This document shows positions 48,101 to 60,241 of a stretch of 64,000 bases of DNA, piece after piece. Numbering within the stretch: the first letter of the stretch is position 1; every line of letters begins with the position of its first letter. This DNA comes from Hyparrhenia diplandra (taxonomy: Eukaryota; Streptophyta; Magnoliopsida; Poales; Poaceae), in the NCBI GenBank assembly GCA_015847255.1, contig JADLZK010005528.1, positions 62,001-126,000 on the forward strand, in the 5' to 3' direction. Position numbers and translations under genes: made by a program. The notes below the pieces were generated by a model. That model had not been told where the DNA came from, did no database searches, and was given only the letters and a program-made list of their open reading frames with translations.

Positions 48101-50020
48101 GGATGTTGTTCCATTGCCTAAGAAGAAGAAGACAGTCCGCTGCAAGTGGATCTTCAAGAGAAAGGAGGGTTTATCTCCAAGTGAGCCTCCAAAGTATAAG
48201 GCAAGGTTAGTAGCAAAAGGCTACGATCAAATTCTGGTGTTGATTATAATGATGTGTTCTCACCAGTTGTCAAGCATAGCACCATTCGTACTTTCTTTAG
48301 TATTGTTGCTTCACATGATCTTGAGCTTGAGCGGTTAGATGTCAAAAGCGCATTTTTGCATGGAGAGCTTGAGGAGGACATATACATGGACCAGCTGAAG
48401 GGTTCATAGTGCCCGGTAAGGAGAAGTTTGTTTGCAAGCTGAAGAGATCCTTGTATGGTTTGAAGCAGTCCCCTCGTCAGTGGAATAAAAGGTTTGATTC
48501 ATTTATGCGGTCGCATGGTTTTAAGAGATCAAAATATGATAGCTGTGTTTACATCAAGCATGTTAATGGATCACCTATATATCTTGTTATATGTTGATGA
48601 TATGTTGATTGCTGCCAAGAGTAATGTTGAAATCACTAAATTGAAGAAATTGTTGAGTAGTGAGTTTGATATGAAAGATCTTGGTGTTTGCTAAGAAAAT
48701 TCGAGGCATGGAAATTACTAGAGACATTAAAAATCTGGTTTGCTATTTCTTAGTCGTGCGAGAATTATATTAAGAAAGTTCTTCAAGCGTTTCAACATGC
48801 ATCATGCAAAGTCTGTTAGTACTCCTATTGCACCTCATTTTAAATTATCATTTTGCCACAGTGTCCTAGTACAAATGCATAAATTGAGTACATGTCAAGA
48901 GTTCCTTATGCTAGTCTTTGTTGGGTCTTTGATGTATGCCATGGTTTGCTCGTCCGGATTTGTCATATGCTATGAGTTTGGTTAGTAGATATATGTCTAA
49001 TCCTGGTAAAAGAACATTGGAGGCAGTTCGGTGGATTTTTCAGGTACCTTAGAGGGACAGCAGATTCTTGGTTGGAGTTTGGGAGAACTCGGAAGGGACT
49101 TGTTGGATATGTTGATTCGATTATCTTTGCTGATCCGACGGGGAGAAGATCACTTCATCGGTTATGTGTTCACTTTGTTGGCGGTTGTGCTATGAGTTGG
49201 AGGGCTACTTTATAGTCTGTTGTTGCTTTGTCTACTCTTCGAGGCGAGAATACATGGCACATTCTTGAGGCGTGCAAAAGAATTGATTTGGCTGAAAGGT
49301 TTGTATGTTGAGCTGTGTGGAGTTGATTCTTGTATTAATTTATCTTTGTGATAGTCGAGTGCCATTTATCTTACCAAAGATTAGATGTTCCATGAGAGGA
49401 CTAAGCACATTGATATCAAGTATCATTTTGTTCGTGATGTGATCGAAGATGGTAAGTTAAAGGTATGCAAGATCAGTACTCATGTTAATCCTGGCGATAT
49501 GATGACAAAGCCTGTTCTGTTGCTAAGTTTGAGCTGTGCTTTGAGGCTTAGTTGGTTTAATTGATTAGCCCAAGAGGCTATGTGGCGCCAGAAATATTTT
49601 TCTTGTTATGTTCGGGATGAAGGTGTTGATTTATGCTACAAGAGGAATTTATCTCAAGGTGGAGTTTGTTGGAATATGTTCTAAATTCATATTGGGCTGC
49701 CAACTACTGAAGGCCCGTTTAAAGATGAAGGCGGAGCGACATCAATTAGTACCATATTGCTAATTGATGTGGAGATAGAGAGTTTTACTCCCTATATATT
49801 TAGACCAATCCTCCCGGGAAACAAAACAACACAATTATTCTTTCTCTCTTGTAAGCCGCCATACGGCGTTGTAACCCGACTCTTGATATAGTGAGAAGTG
49901 TTTCTTGGTCGGCGCCCGTGGTTTTACTCTCCCACGTTAGGAGGGTTTTCCACGTTAAATCTTGTGTCCCCGTGGTTCGATCTTTGTTTACTTCATCGTT
50001 TACTCGTCTCACTTATAACA
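45138..50020 (+). mobile_element. Young Copia retrotransposon inserted in NLR-C LRR exon
   Basis: LTRs 45138-45493 (356 bp) and 49667-50020 (354 bp) start TGTTGGAATATG and end TATAACA, with few differences. Target-site duplication CATGA flanks it (45133-45137, 50021-50025). The primer-binding site TGGCATCGGAGC follows the 5' LTR. In order: gag (45531-46250), zinc-knuckle-like CKKKTHFIEDC (46240-46275), protease WILDSACSFHIC, integrase linker HKRLRHMSQAGM (46835), and integrase pieces. Then come reverse transcriptase KWIFKRKEG (48145) with DDMLIAAKS (48596-48622), and RNase H to 49520. A purine tract AAGGTGGAG precedes the 3' LTR. The polyprotein is split by many frameshifts, so the element looks young by LTRs but not functional as written. 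Confidence 0.9.
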
Positions 50021-52209
50021 CATGACACTTGTGACGTTGCCAAATGAATCAGCAGTCTCAAAAGGCCAGAGCAGCTTGATAGATTGATATGCCCCAAATT
50101 TATCAGATTCCCAAATGAATCCGGTAGACTTACAAGCCTAGTGGAACCTGACAAATTAAGATACCTCAGCTGCCCCAACTGAAAAACAGAATCTGGTAGT
50201 TTCTGAAGCCAGCAGTCTCTTAAATCCAAGACGCGCAGGCACTTGGCTGACAGGAACGAATCATCACTGAGGTGGTTATCGCTACAACCATGAAAAAGGA
50301 GCACTACTAACCGGTGACAATATATCGAGATAAATTCCCTGGATCACTGACGTCTGAATTATTGAGCCATGCTTGTCGGTACATGTTCTTTTGACTGATG
50401 AAACGTTGGTAGCTGTTTGTACTATCCAGAACAATCAATTTTTCCGACAAAACATACATTGCAAAGTCGTATACTATGTCGTGCAAAGTGAAGGACACTG
50501 CACACCTTTGATCCTGCATAAAAAGTACAAAAAGCCACATAAGAGACTTAGAGAGTGTCTATGATTATTTGTGTACTTCTAATTTGAAACAGGTCTTCCC
50601 ACATCCTACAACTGGTTTCGTTACAAATCAGCCAGTACTTACTAGCTATTGATTGTTATATTAGCCCCTCTATATAGATAGATGCTTATAGTCAAGCAAA
50701 TGTTGATGTGGAGGAGAGAAGAGAAGAGAGCTTAGCTCTTATGCAAGCAATAAACTGGCCATGGAAGCATAGACAGTGGTGGGCCTATACATTAATTGGA
50801 TATGAAGAGGATTAGGAAATAGAAAGTGGGGCATGGGTAAAAATAACAATAAAAAAGTTCTCATAGAAAATAAGAAACCACTATTGTATAGTTTGACTCT
50901 TAAAACTTGCCTTACAAGAGGAAGTTTTATGGTTTATATTAATCTATTTCTGGTGGAACATATGGAAAGAGAATTTTTTTACAATGGTTGGAGAGGCGTC
51001 TGGAGGTGTTTCTGTGTGTATGAAACTGGGGGGATTCCCAGCGCGTTGCTGCGGAAAGCAAGAAAAGAATGCAATGATCATAAGTAAGAGTTTCATCTTA
51101 TCTCGATAGGAACATGAGCATATATATAGCCATCTCTTAACTTATAACTTATTGCTTGAAACAAAAAATAAGCTGTTCACAGACATATCACCGGTCATTG
51201 TTTATATTGATCACGGAGCATCATATAAAATTACAAACAGTGAAACAACTTTTTTTTTATTTTTGTATAGGATATGAAAATATACATCTCTGAAGATGTA
51301 AGATCATTTGGTCAAATGCAATGTTGCTGTAGATACCGGGCAACATGAGTGCACCAAGATGGACACAAAATATTTTCAGGCCTAATTACAATGTTAACTA
51401 AACTAAAGAGGGCTCCAAGTCTAAATTCCCCATTTTTACTGGGAATCCTTGTCTGTCAGTTGTGCCTATTAGAGGAGAAAAGAAGCATAGGGTGATGCAG
51501 CTGCTGGTCGTGACTTGCCTGTTCTGGACATATACAAAAAGCAATTATGAGGGCATGTTAGCAAGATGTGATCAGTGGGCTGTTTAAATGGTAAAACATC
51601 AGGTACTAAATATTTTGTGAATGTTTCCTACAGGACAACAGTACTAAATGCTAGGTGTACTAAATTTTTGCAAATTTAAATGGTAAAACATCAGTGCACG
51701 CTATACGAAGATTATGTAATTAGATATCATATTGGTGTGAATCATTTAAGCAGCAGATGAACTTGTGAGCGGTTAAGTACACGTATAATCTAAATCTCTT
51801 TGATATATCTATCTTAAATATTTTTAAAAAAAAAACATATTAACATGTCAGCGGTTGAGGCTATGAGTATCCGCCAACATCACCTGGGACTATGAGGCCA
51901 CTGATTTTGGTACGGTGCTGCTGACACATTTAGGATTAGCGCTTCTATTAGTATAGTTCTGAATCAGCGCTGCCAGACCAGAATGCCTTATCCTCGTAAC
52001 TCAGCCATAACCTGTAGGAAACAAAGGGGGTAGTGTAACACTTAAAATAGTAAGTTGAGAACAACGTAAATACTACAAAATAATGGCATGCAAAGAATAT
52101 ATGCAAAATCTCTATATGTACCAACAGGCTACACATCAAGGAACTGATGCAAAAGAATACAGACTACTCAACCTAGAGAAGTCCAATATCGGCATTGGCA
52201 CTTGCCAAA

Positions 52210-52770
52210 TCCAAGAATAGTCTACCTGCCACCATGACAATCATGTTTCCAATTATGTGAAGGCCTTTTTCGATGTGTTCATCGTTGCCTATTTTCTCAC
52301 ATGAACAGACACAGTGACGAATTCCCCATAATCTAGGGTCCCATCTTTATCAACACCATCCTGCAAACCATTGAAAGTAACATTTAAAGAGTTTGTCCAA
52401 GATAATTTAGCATTAGTGTAGCTTTGGTTAGTAACTCACAGCATCCATCAATTCTCAAGATCTGAATCAGGGCACTCCACAGACAGATGCTTAGCAATCA
52501 CCTGTAGATGGTTAAGCATAAAATTAATTCACTTTAAATAGATGATCCCCAATACTCCATTGTTCTTGTATTCTGCATGCACCTTCTATGTCCAATAAGG
52601 AACGTAATTATGTTTTCTACCAACATGCAGCAAATCTTACCCTTAGTGCTTTTCTTCTTTAACTTGTTCATTGCAGCAAATTGTTGCAATCTTGTTTGGA
52701 CAGTATCACCAAGAGAAATGCCTAGCATTTTTGGAGTCATGTAGCCATGGATCCTCTACTCATTCAACTA
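52210..52770 (-). pseudogene. Fragment of a calcium-dependent protein kinase gene (kinase end and first EF-hands)
   Basis: Minus-strand exons retain CDPK text. The first reads EDPWLHDSKNA then SLGDTVQTRLQQFAAMNKLKKK (about 52770-52641), the kinase end and autoinhibitory junction. The second is VIAKHLSVE (52501-52440), with an in-frame stop. The third is DGVDKDGTLDYGEFVTVSVH and IGNDEHIEK (52360-52250), an EF-hand loop with D-x-D-x-T..E. Donor GTAAGAT (52640) and acceptor CTACAG (52502) and a second pair (GTGAG / TTTGCAG at 52439 / 52361) survive, so this is a genomic, not reverse-transcribed, fragment. A frameshift splits the first exon. The kinase domain proper is absent. Confidence 0.75.
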
Positions 52771-53119
52771 ACATTGTCAGAAAAGCAATGAGAAAATAAT
52801 GTGATACATACAATTAGTAAAACCATAATAATTTGGAGCATCGTATTTAAATAGAATACACTATAACAGAATGATAGAAAGTTAGAAGTCCAGGACATTT
52901 AACTCTTTCAAATAGAAAATCACACTCGCACATTCTATTTTGTGTATTGTGTAACTCCCAGAATGAGAACTTAAGGCAAGTCTGGTTCATGTCATCCACT
53001 ACATAATTCTGGCGCATTGCCAACTAAGATTCAATTTTCCCTAACAAATAACAATGATAGAGTTGCATCATTCTAAGCGCAATAGGAACATGTAATAGTG
53101 AGGCTTACCAAGTACTTGT

Positions 53120-53925
53120 GCTGCAGTAAACCGTGTTAATGACTTAGAGCAATCATGTTTCAGAAGGTCACTACATGTATCATAAGAATTAAACAGGACA
53201 TTCATGTTTGGACATTTACTGCATGACTATAGAATTTGATCATGTGGAATATTTTCTGTAGATGTGACCATGTGCCACAATTCTTCAAAAAAAAAAACTA
53301 AAAAATAAGAGGGATAGATTATTCCAAATCTCCAACCCACATAACCTAAAAAGGAAAAAAAAAATGACATTAATAGCCTAGAGCGATCATTTTTCAGAAG
53401 GTGACTACATGAAAAATGCAATATTTTTTTGGTGTACAGAGAAAATTGAGTTACTGGAATAAGAGGGACACATTCCCATTCTTCAACCAACAAAAACTAC
53501 ATACAAAATAAATAGTATGCCCCTAATGGCGTTGGGCAATCAATTTTCCAAAGGGCAATACATGAAGGCTGTCATATTTTTTTCTGTGTAATGAGAAAAT
53601 GGAGTTACTGAATACTTCCTATTAGCTCAATTAATAAAAATAAAGTATGACGAACAATGGCTTAACAGTTCAAACCAAATAAAATAGAGGCAATAGTGTA
53701 TTGACTGGAGACAAACCTGTTTTCAAGAGTGAGAACCCCAATGATTATCCAGGGAACAAATCCTTAATCCATAAGCTATGAATAAATACCAATTAAGAAT
53801 TAATCCATTGGAGACAAACCTGCTTTCAAGAGGTAAAAACAGAATTATTATCCGGGGATAAATCCTCAATCTATGGGCTATGATCTAATAACAACTAAAC
53901 TCTATGATATAACCTACATCAAAAT
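53120..53925. repeat. Two sets of imperfect tandem repeats in the NLR-C intron
   Basis: Set one: 'CA(A/G)..TTTTC(A/C)(G/A)A(A/G)GG' with 'ACTACATGA' and 'GAGTTACTG' recurs near 53150, 53390 and 53550. Set two: 'TTGGAGACAAACCTGCTTTCAAGAG' type units with 'ATTATCC(A/G)GGGA' recur at about 53705-53810 and 53810-53925. Non-coding; function unknown. Confidence 0.55.
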
Positions 53926-55219
53926 AGAGGGCAACATGAATGTGGCCTTTGATACGTAGGAAGAACAAAATAATTTTGTACCTGTGCCTGTGATGGGGAC
54001 GATAAACTCAGACGACATGGCTATGGAGTGCTCCATATAAAGCTCACCACCAGACAAAGCAATTAAGGAGGTTTATTAATCAATCATCAATAGGATTAAG
54101 TGATCATCAATGTCGCTATTGGTGGATGATAGAGGAAACTGATGGATTTGGATCCAGCGAGGACGGGGAAAATCGTCGATGAGGAATCCGGACGCCGGCA
54201 TCTGCTCCATCTGCTCCCTGGTTGGCTGCTGCTTGTTGTTCTTGATGGACCGGTGCACGCCGTCGTACATCGTTGCCCCAAAGAACACCAGCCTGCAATT
54301 CAATCCAGCCTGCAGTTCAATCGAGCATGCAGTCCTCAGAGATGATGCCGGTGTCCCTGCTGCAATTGAGGAGAAATCAGATGCCAACTTTTTTCGAATT
54401 TGGAGATAGGAACACATAGTTGAGGTGCCTGCAAGAGCTATGGCAGAGCCAAGCCGTCCAGTGTGGATCCCAATGACCCCATCCCAAGCCATTCAAACAA
54501 CGATGTCAGCATTCCATCGAACTGATTGTGGTCATGATAGATAATACATCGAGGAGCTGCAATTGCGAGGCAGATGGAACAGTAAGTAGGGTATTATGGA
54601 CTCAAACCGTAGAACTGTATGGGAAATGAAAACTAAAATTGTAAATATGGCTTCGTGCTTACTGTTTGGCACTGCAGTGTGTTGATTATTGAGGAAAAGT
54701 AGGAATTGGGTAGGCAATTTCTTCACATATTTGCTGCGACCAAATTTTGCAAATATTGTAAGTGTGTTTTCATAAATCAAGTTTGAACTATAAATTACAA
54801 AAGCAAGTCTGCAAGACATTATCATCGTGGTGCCCTGTTTACATTCTCAACTCTATGGCAATGGTAATTGTTCGGTAAGGTGTCAGTTGCAAAGAAAATG
54901 TTAAGCATCCTATATTAATTGCTTACAAAATAGATGCAAAGGAGGAAGGCTGCGTCGCAGGCTGTGGCCGAGTGCATCCCTAGAAACACCGAACGCGTCG
55001 TCAGAATCAGACACACAGGTTACTGGTTTGACAGCCGTGTGGCAGCAAGGAAGGGGAAGGAACCTTGCAGACAATGAGACACCCGAACTGATCAAAGATG
55101 CGGCCTTTACCTCGCTAGCGTAGAGGCGTAGCATGGACAGCACCGGCGACGCTCAGAGCTGAGCGCGGCGAACGTCCGGGAGGCCGGTGGCGTCGGTGAT
55201 GGCGCGGAGAGGGTAGGAA

Positions 55220-55620
55220 CATGATGTCAATTGAACCATGGAATCTGAAATTCATCTGGCCTCATGAAATCTGTAAACAAAATGATCTAATTCATCTATG
55301 GAGGGGGAAAACGGTACAGATGAAGTTAAAACAAAATGACAGTTCAATTTAATGTCAATGGAACCGTGGAAACTGATATCCATTCAGTTAATGAAATCTC
55401 AAAACAACCTGATCTAATTCTTCTATGCAGGTCAAAAAAATGGTACAGATCAAGTTTAAACACAATTATCCAAAATAACATATCTACTGGGATGTGGCAT
55501 TCATTTGGCCTCATGAAATCTGAAAACAAAATGATCTAATTAATCTATGCAGGGGGGGAAATGGTACAGACCAAGTTCAACACAATCCTAATTCAATTTA
55601 ATGGAAAATCCAAAATACCT
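55220..55620. repeat. Imperfect tandem repeat of about 130-150 bp, three units
   Basis: Units share 'TCAATTGAACC/TCAATGGAACC', 'TCATGAAATCTGAAAACAAA', 'TGATCTAATT..TCTATG(C/G)AGG' and 'GGTACAGA'. They start near 55228, 55355 and 55490. No coding function seen. Confidence 0.6.
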
Positions 55621-55799
55621 GATCTACTCCATACTCTTTTCAATGCTAATCCATATATCATCAGCCACCAGAGAATATGATGCCACCTGCACAAAATTAG
55701 AGATTAATTCCACACAGTCTATGTTCAACTATCTCCAAACTGAAAATTCGGCACCATTGAAAAGACTCGCACCTGTCGCAGTGTAATAGCTAAACGCCA

Positions 55800-56520
55800 A
55801 GACCGGGAGGGGTGCGGTCCGCTGCCAAGACGCGTTGCTGGCTTCGATCCACCACTGGGACGCGCTGCCGGCCGGGATCCGCCACCAGGTCGCGCGGCCA
55901 GCCTCAATCTGCAGCCGGATGCACCCTGCCGATGCTCCGCCGTCGCCCCTCCTGGATCCGCCATCGGTCAACCACCGCCGCCTCAATCCGCCTCTGCCGC
56001 CCGGCCTTGCCGTCACCTCGACTTGATCCGCGTCGACCCGCGTCAATCGCCTCGCCCGGCCTCGATCCGCCGATCCGCCGTCGCCCCGCCTCTCCGGATG
56101 CGCACCGGTGGAAGAGGGGGTGAGGAGGAAGTGAGGGAGGTGCCGGTGGAAGAGTCTGCGCGTCCCAGGCAAAGCTGCATGCGCGTGGGGGCTCGAGGCT
56201 TTGGTGGAAGAGGATCCAGGTTGGGGATGGGCATGCGCCTGGCTGCATGCGCCGGCGAAGGCCGCGAAGCTGCGGGCTCGAGACGGGGATGCATGCAAGA
56301 AGGGGAAGAGGCCGCCGCGTCAGAGGATTTGAAGAGGCCGGCGGCGTTGATGAGGAAAGGGAACAGGTAGCCGCGGCACACGCATTGAAGACGCCGGCGA
56401 TGTAGAAGCGAGGAGGAAGACGAAGAGGCCGCCGAGTAAATTTTTATTGCGGGAAGAGAATTTTTTCGGGAAGAGGGTTGCCTACGTGGACGCACGCCTT
56501 GATGTTGTCGAGAACTCCCC
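55800..56520. other. GC-rich block without recognised gene
   Basis: Long overlapping open frames arise on both strands from CGCC/GGCG-rich sequence. The predicted proteins are Arg/Pro/Ala-rich and match no family I know. It could be part of a transposon, but no ends were found. Confidence 0.3.
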
Positions 56521-57905
56521 AGTGGGGAGAGCTTTTTTATAGGGGTTATAGATGTGGGCCCAAAAATGAGAAAAGGCGTTGGGGGGCGTCAATGGGAGGC
56601 GTCGGAGGCGTTTCTGTGTCTATGACATGTGGGCCATATGAGACGTAACGCCTCCCAACGCCTCTAAAAATTTGTGGTATTTGGATCCATAATAAATAAG
56701 TGTTAATTGCTTTTTTTCGTAGTTCTATTTTTAACCGAGGGTAAAACTGTATCAATTGATTGAAGTAGTATAGTTAGATGAAATTTTTTTAGTGTTCGGG
56801 CAGGGCCGTTTGGTGCTTAGGGTTTTAGGGTCACTGCGGCGACGACGGTGATGAAGGAGGCCGAGAGCAGCTGCCCGAGCCGGGCGAGGCTCTTGATCCG
56901 GGGCCGGGCCTTTTTCCTATTGGCGTCGAGAGGCTGCATGTATACGCATGATGAATGAATGATCCATCTAAAGCCTACCTTGACGATGATGAGAATGATG
57001 GGTGCATGCCCGAAACCCTCGCTGAACATGTCGCCACCCATTTTTTTCCTTGGTCGACCTTTTTTCTCTCGCCGCGCCGAATGGGTGCCGCATGATAGCC
57101 TATCGGTGGCACCGCGGCAGGCGGCGGCCACGGCGGCGCGCGGCGAGGAAGAAGGCGAGGCACGTGAACAGAACAATATCGGCCGGGAGGCCACCGCGGC
57201 AAGCGGCGGCGGCGGCGTGCGAGGAAGAGGGTGAAAAGACTATAATGCCCTTAAACGAATTAAAACAACAAAAATGATTATTTTGAAGAGGCATTGGGAG
57301 GCGTGCTGGAGGGGTTGGAAAGCATTTCCAACCATTGTAAAAGGGCTCTTTTTTTGTATATACTTAGTATTTTTTGACTTCTAGAAAGTGGGACAGAGAG
57401 GGAGTATGTTCGGCCCCAATAGAGCAAGCCCAATAACAAATCCAAGTGTTTGACTATTTTTTCGAAAGGCCGCAAAAGGTTTTGCCGATTTTTATTAGAC
57501 GATAGAAAAAAGAATAAAACGGTTTACAACCAACAGAGAACCGAAACCACTACCACCATATCCACTCTACTGAATCTAAAAAGAGAAAAACAACTGAAGA
57601 AAAGTAACAAAAAAACCAACACCCTGCACCTACTGATCCTATCCATTTGAACTTGCTGCTCGCTGGTAGCAATCGAAATCCTCCTTGCATAATTAGGCTA
57701 CTTCCCTTGATTGCAGTCAAAATATTAATATAAATGGTGTATAATTAGTTTCGTTAGATAGATCATTGAATCTATTTTCATAATAAAGTTGTTTAGACAT
57801 ATAAATATTGCTAATACTTTTACGAGTCTAGGCAGACTTAGAAAGGTTTGATTAGCACGCGTCCCATAACACCATTCTTTTTTGGATGGAGGCAGTATAT
57901 TCTAC

Positions 57906-58489
57906 TGTTATAATAGTAGTTAATATTTTAGTTCATGAGTCTAGACCAACAACTACTTAGATTATGACTCAAGACAGATGTGCTATTAGGATTATATAAA
58001 CAAGAGGTGAAGGCTATATATGCATAAAAAGAAGGCAACATAAGGGTCTCAACCAACTAGGAGTATGACTCCTACTTGCATGTGTACAGGTCTTGGAGGG
58101 GACTATATAAATGGGGTGGAGATGATAGGCTTAAATGGAGCAATTGGGGGCACTTAAGAAGATTAGACTAGATAGTTCTATTACGCTAGATTCTTGTATC
58201 AGTGGGTGGTAGAGGGTCAATTAGCGTTATGACTTATGAGAGAGAAAACCGCTTGTTTTTCATCGAGTAAGCATTGATTGCTTATCCTTTGGAAATTTTA
58301 TCGTAAATCTTTGCATTCTTCACAACATAAGTGTGATATCTACTGTCCTAGGGCATTCTCGAGCACACCCAAGAAAACAGGCTAGGTCGATTCCCCAAAC
58401 CGGCTAGGCTGATTTTGGCAGAATCATGTGGCCTTGGTCGGTTTGCGACTTGTGACACTTATGGTGTGTGATTGATCTTCGCGTCAACA
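57906..58489 (+). mobile_element. Possible solo LTR
   Basis: Starts TGTTATAATAG and ends GCGTCAACA, with TATA-like GACTATATAAATGG near 58100 and a second TATATAAAC-type box at 57995. This is the general layout of a grass LTR. No target-site duplication or partner LTR was found, so the call is tentative. Confidence 0.35.
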
Positions 58490-60241
58490 CATTATTTTAC
58501 ACAAAAGAAAAGAAAAGAAAAGAAAAACGAGAATCAGAGGCCAAGGAATTATATATGTCCAGGTTTAATGGGAACTCACCAAAGGCTGCATTGTACGTTG
58601 AAGAAATGACATGGCCAAGAGCATATCAATATATCTAATGGCTAGCTGCATGGTAGAGAGTTTGTTGTTCGTCTCGATAAACTGGAGAGCCATCCAGTGG
58701 TGAATTAGGTCGCCTTTAAGTATATTGTGGCCCCGTGGAAAGATTGCACAGTAAGCAAAGCATAATTTCAAATTCGGTGGCATGCAGTGGTAGCTCACCA
58801 AAGCAACACCGAAAGCACCGATCTGTCATTCTCCCAAATGTCCTTTGTTGAGCACTCGATTTGATTTCCCAAGGGCTCTTGGACCGTAGCGGCCCAATCG
58901 TGTGAATAGCTAAAGGAACACCCGCGCAACTGATAGTAACCTTGTGTAACAGATGGTCTAGCTCTAGTGTACCGTCATCCTTAGATCTTGTTGTGAAGTC
59001 AAGTTTTCGCTCGAGCAGATGCCAGGAATCGACAACGTTGAGGGGATCCACGCGGTGAATAATATCTGCACCTAGTGCCATTGCGACACTTTGGTGGCGT
59101 GTGGTTACCATGACAATCACCTTGCTGGCTTCCTTCCCTGCACCCAGCATGCGCCTGAGGCCGCCCAAATCATCAGATTGATATCGGCCTTACGAGCAAA
59201 GATTGTCCGAACAAGGAGTAACTTGTTCCCACCGGTCCCAATAAGTAATAACTCGTCAAGGCATTTCATTATCAGCTCCACATCACTTGAATCCTTATGC
59301 TCACCTTTATTTGACACTGAGAAAGGATGCAATTGCCTATTTTCTTCAAATCTAATTCTTCTCCTAAAGTGACCCATAGGCAAACGTAATCTCTAAGTAC
59401 AGTGGTGGCATCACTGAAAACCATTTTTGCAAGAGTTGTCTTTCCTATTGCCCCCATCCCAACAATGGCCACAATAAAGAGCCCTCTCCTGCTGTCACTC
59501 TCTGCAGATAAGATGGCATCCATTACCTCCTTTTTATCCTGATCCCGCCCCACAATGTAATCTTCGTCATTATCAGCTGCAAAAGGTGGCATTGTTATTG
59601 GCGAAGCATCAGCAACAGATTTCTCAAGTTTTCCTTTATCGACGACATCCCACCTAAATGCCAAGCTACTCTGAAGGCCAGACTCTAATAAATCATCGAG
59701 GTTTTCTTTCGCTTTCTGCATCCTGCTGGCAATGCTCATCCCTTTGCGTGAAGTTGCAACTGGGAGCCATGGGCGGCGGTGGAACTCTGTCACCTAGAAT
59801 AGAATAGAAATTAACCAACAAATTCCAGTCATTTGCTGGCCTTATTTCTAAATTGTAAGCGCAAGCACTATGTGTGAATATAAGTATTCTCAAATGCATA
59901 TAGCTATATATAGTGGCATGAAAAGCTAGATCTACTCGGTTGTGACATACCGGTTTCCAGTGGTTGGTTTGGAGCTCGTCGACCATGTCACAGACGCCGT
60001 AGGCGGCGTCCTCAAGACGGATGAGCCACTCACGCACCTCTTCCTCCCTTCTGGAACGCCTCTCAGCGTCGCCGACAACCTCTGCCGTGGCCTCCATCCT
60101 CTCCTTGAGCTCCTCCATGTGGCGCCTCAGCTTCTCATCAGGCACGACGGCGGCCGCGGGATCTCCCAGGGCGGTCACCAACTTGTCACGGGCCACCTCG
60201 ACGACTGCGGAAGCAAACGTCCCGCTGAGTTTGTTGGCCAT

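Larger units (their letters stand above)
50514..58579 (-). other. 8.07-kb intron of NLR-C
   Basis: Donor CTTTG|GTGAGTTCC (minus, 58580/58579) and acceptor TTTATGCAG|GATCAAAGG (50514/50513) join the codons for MQPL and DQRCAVSF in phase. The interior contains the CDPK fragment (52210-52770), imperfect tandem repeats (53120-53925, 55220-55620), a GC-rich block (55800-56520) and an LTR-like segment (57906-58489). The rest (50600-52200, 53930-55200, 56530-57900) holds no recognised gene. A 138-codon minus-strand frame at 54492-54076 is unrecognised. Confidence 0.7.
43742..60241 (-). pseudogene. NLR-C: CC-NB-LRR resistance gene, minus strand, multiply broken
   Basis: Exon 1 (60241-59951) encodes the coiled-coil, MANKLSGTFASAVVE to HWKP. 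A 157-bp intron follows. Exon 2 (59793-58580) holds an intact P-loop GMGAIGKTTLA, KVIV..TTRHQSVA and CFAYCAIFPRG. Its kinase-2 region (about 59215-59195) has a missing base and an in-frame TAA, and further frameshifts lie near 59320 and 58800. An 8,066-bp GT-AG intron (58579-50514) joins in frame to LHDIVYDFAMYVL (MHD-type motif reads LHD). LRRs run from 50300 through 44455 and, after frameshifts, to TGA-terminated text at 43742 (ISNLPEHV-type LRRs). A Copia element splits the LRR exon at 45138-50020. NLRs detect pathogen effectors in the cytoplasm; this copy cannot encode a full protein as it stands. Confidence 0.8.

Noticed and set aside
54076..54492. 138-codon minus-strand frame that might be a small gene in the NLR-C intron
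   Set aside because: No recognisable family; left as unrecognised and not called a CDS.
55812..56495. Several long Arg/Pro-rich frames
   Set aside because: GC-rich composition artefact; no domain seen and both strands are equally open.
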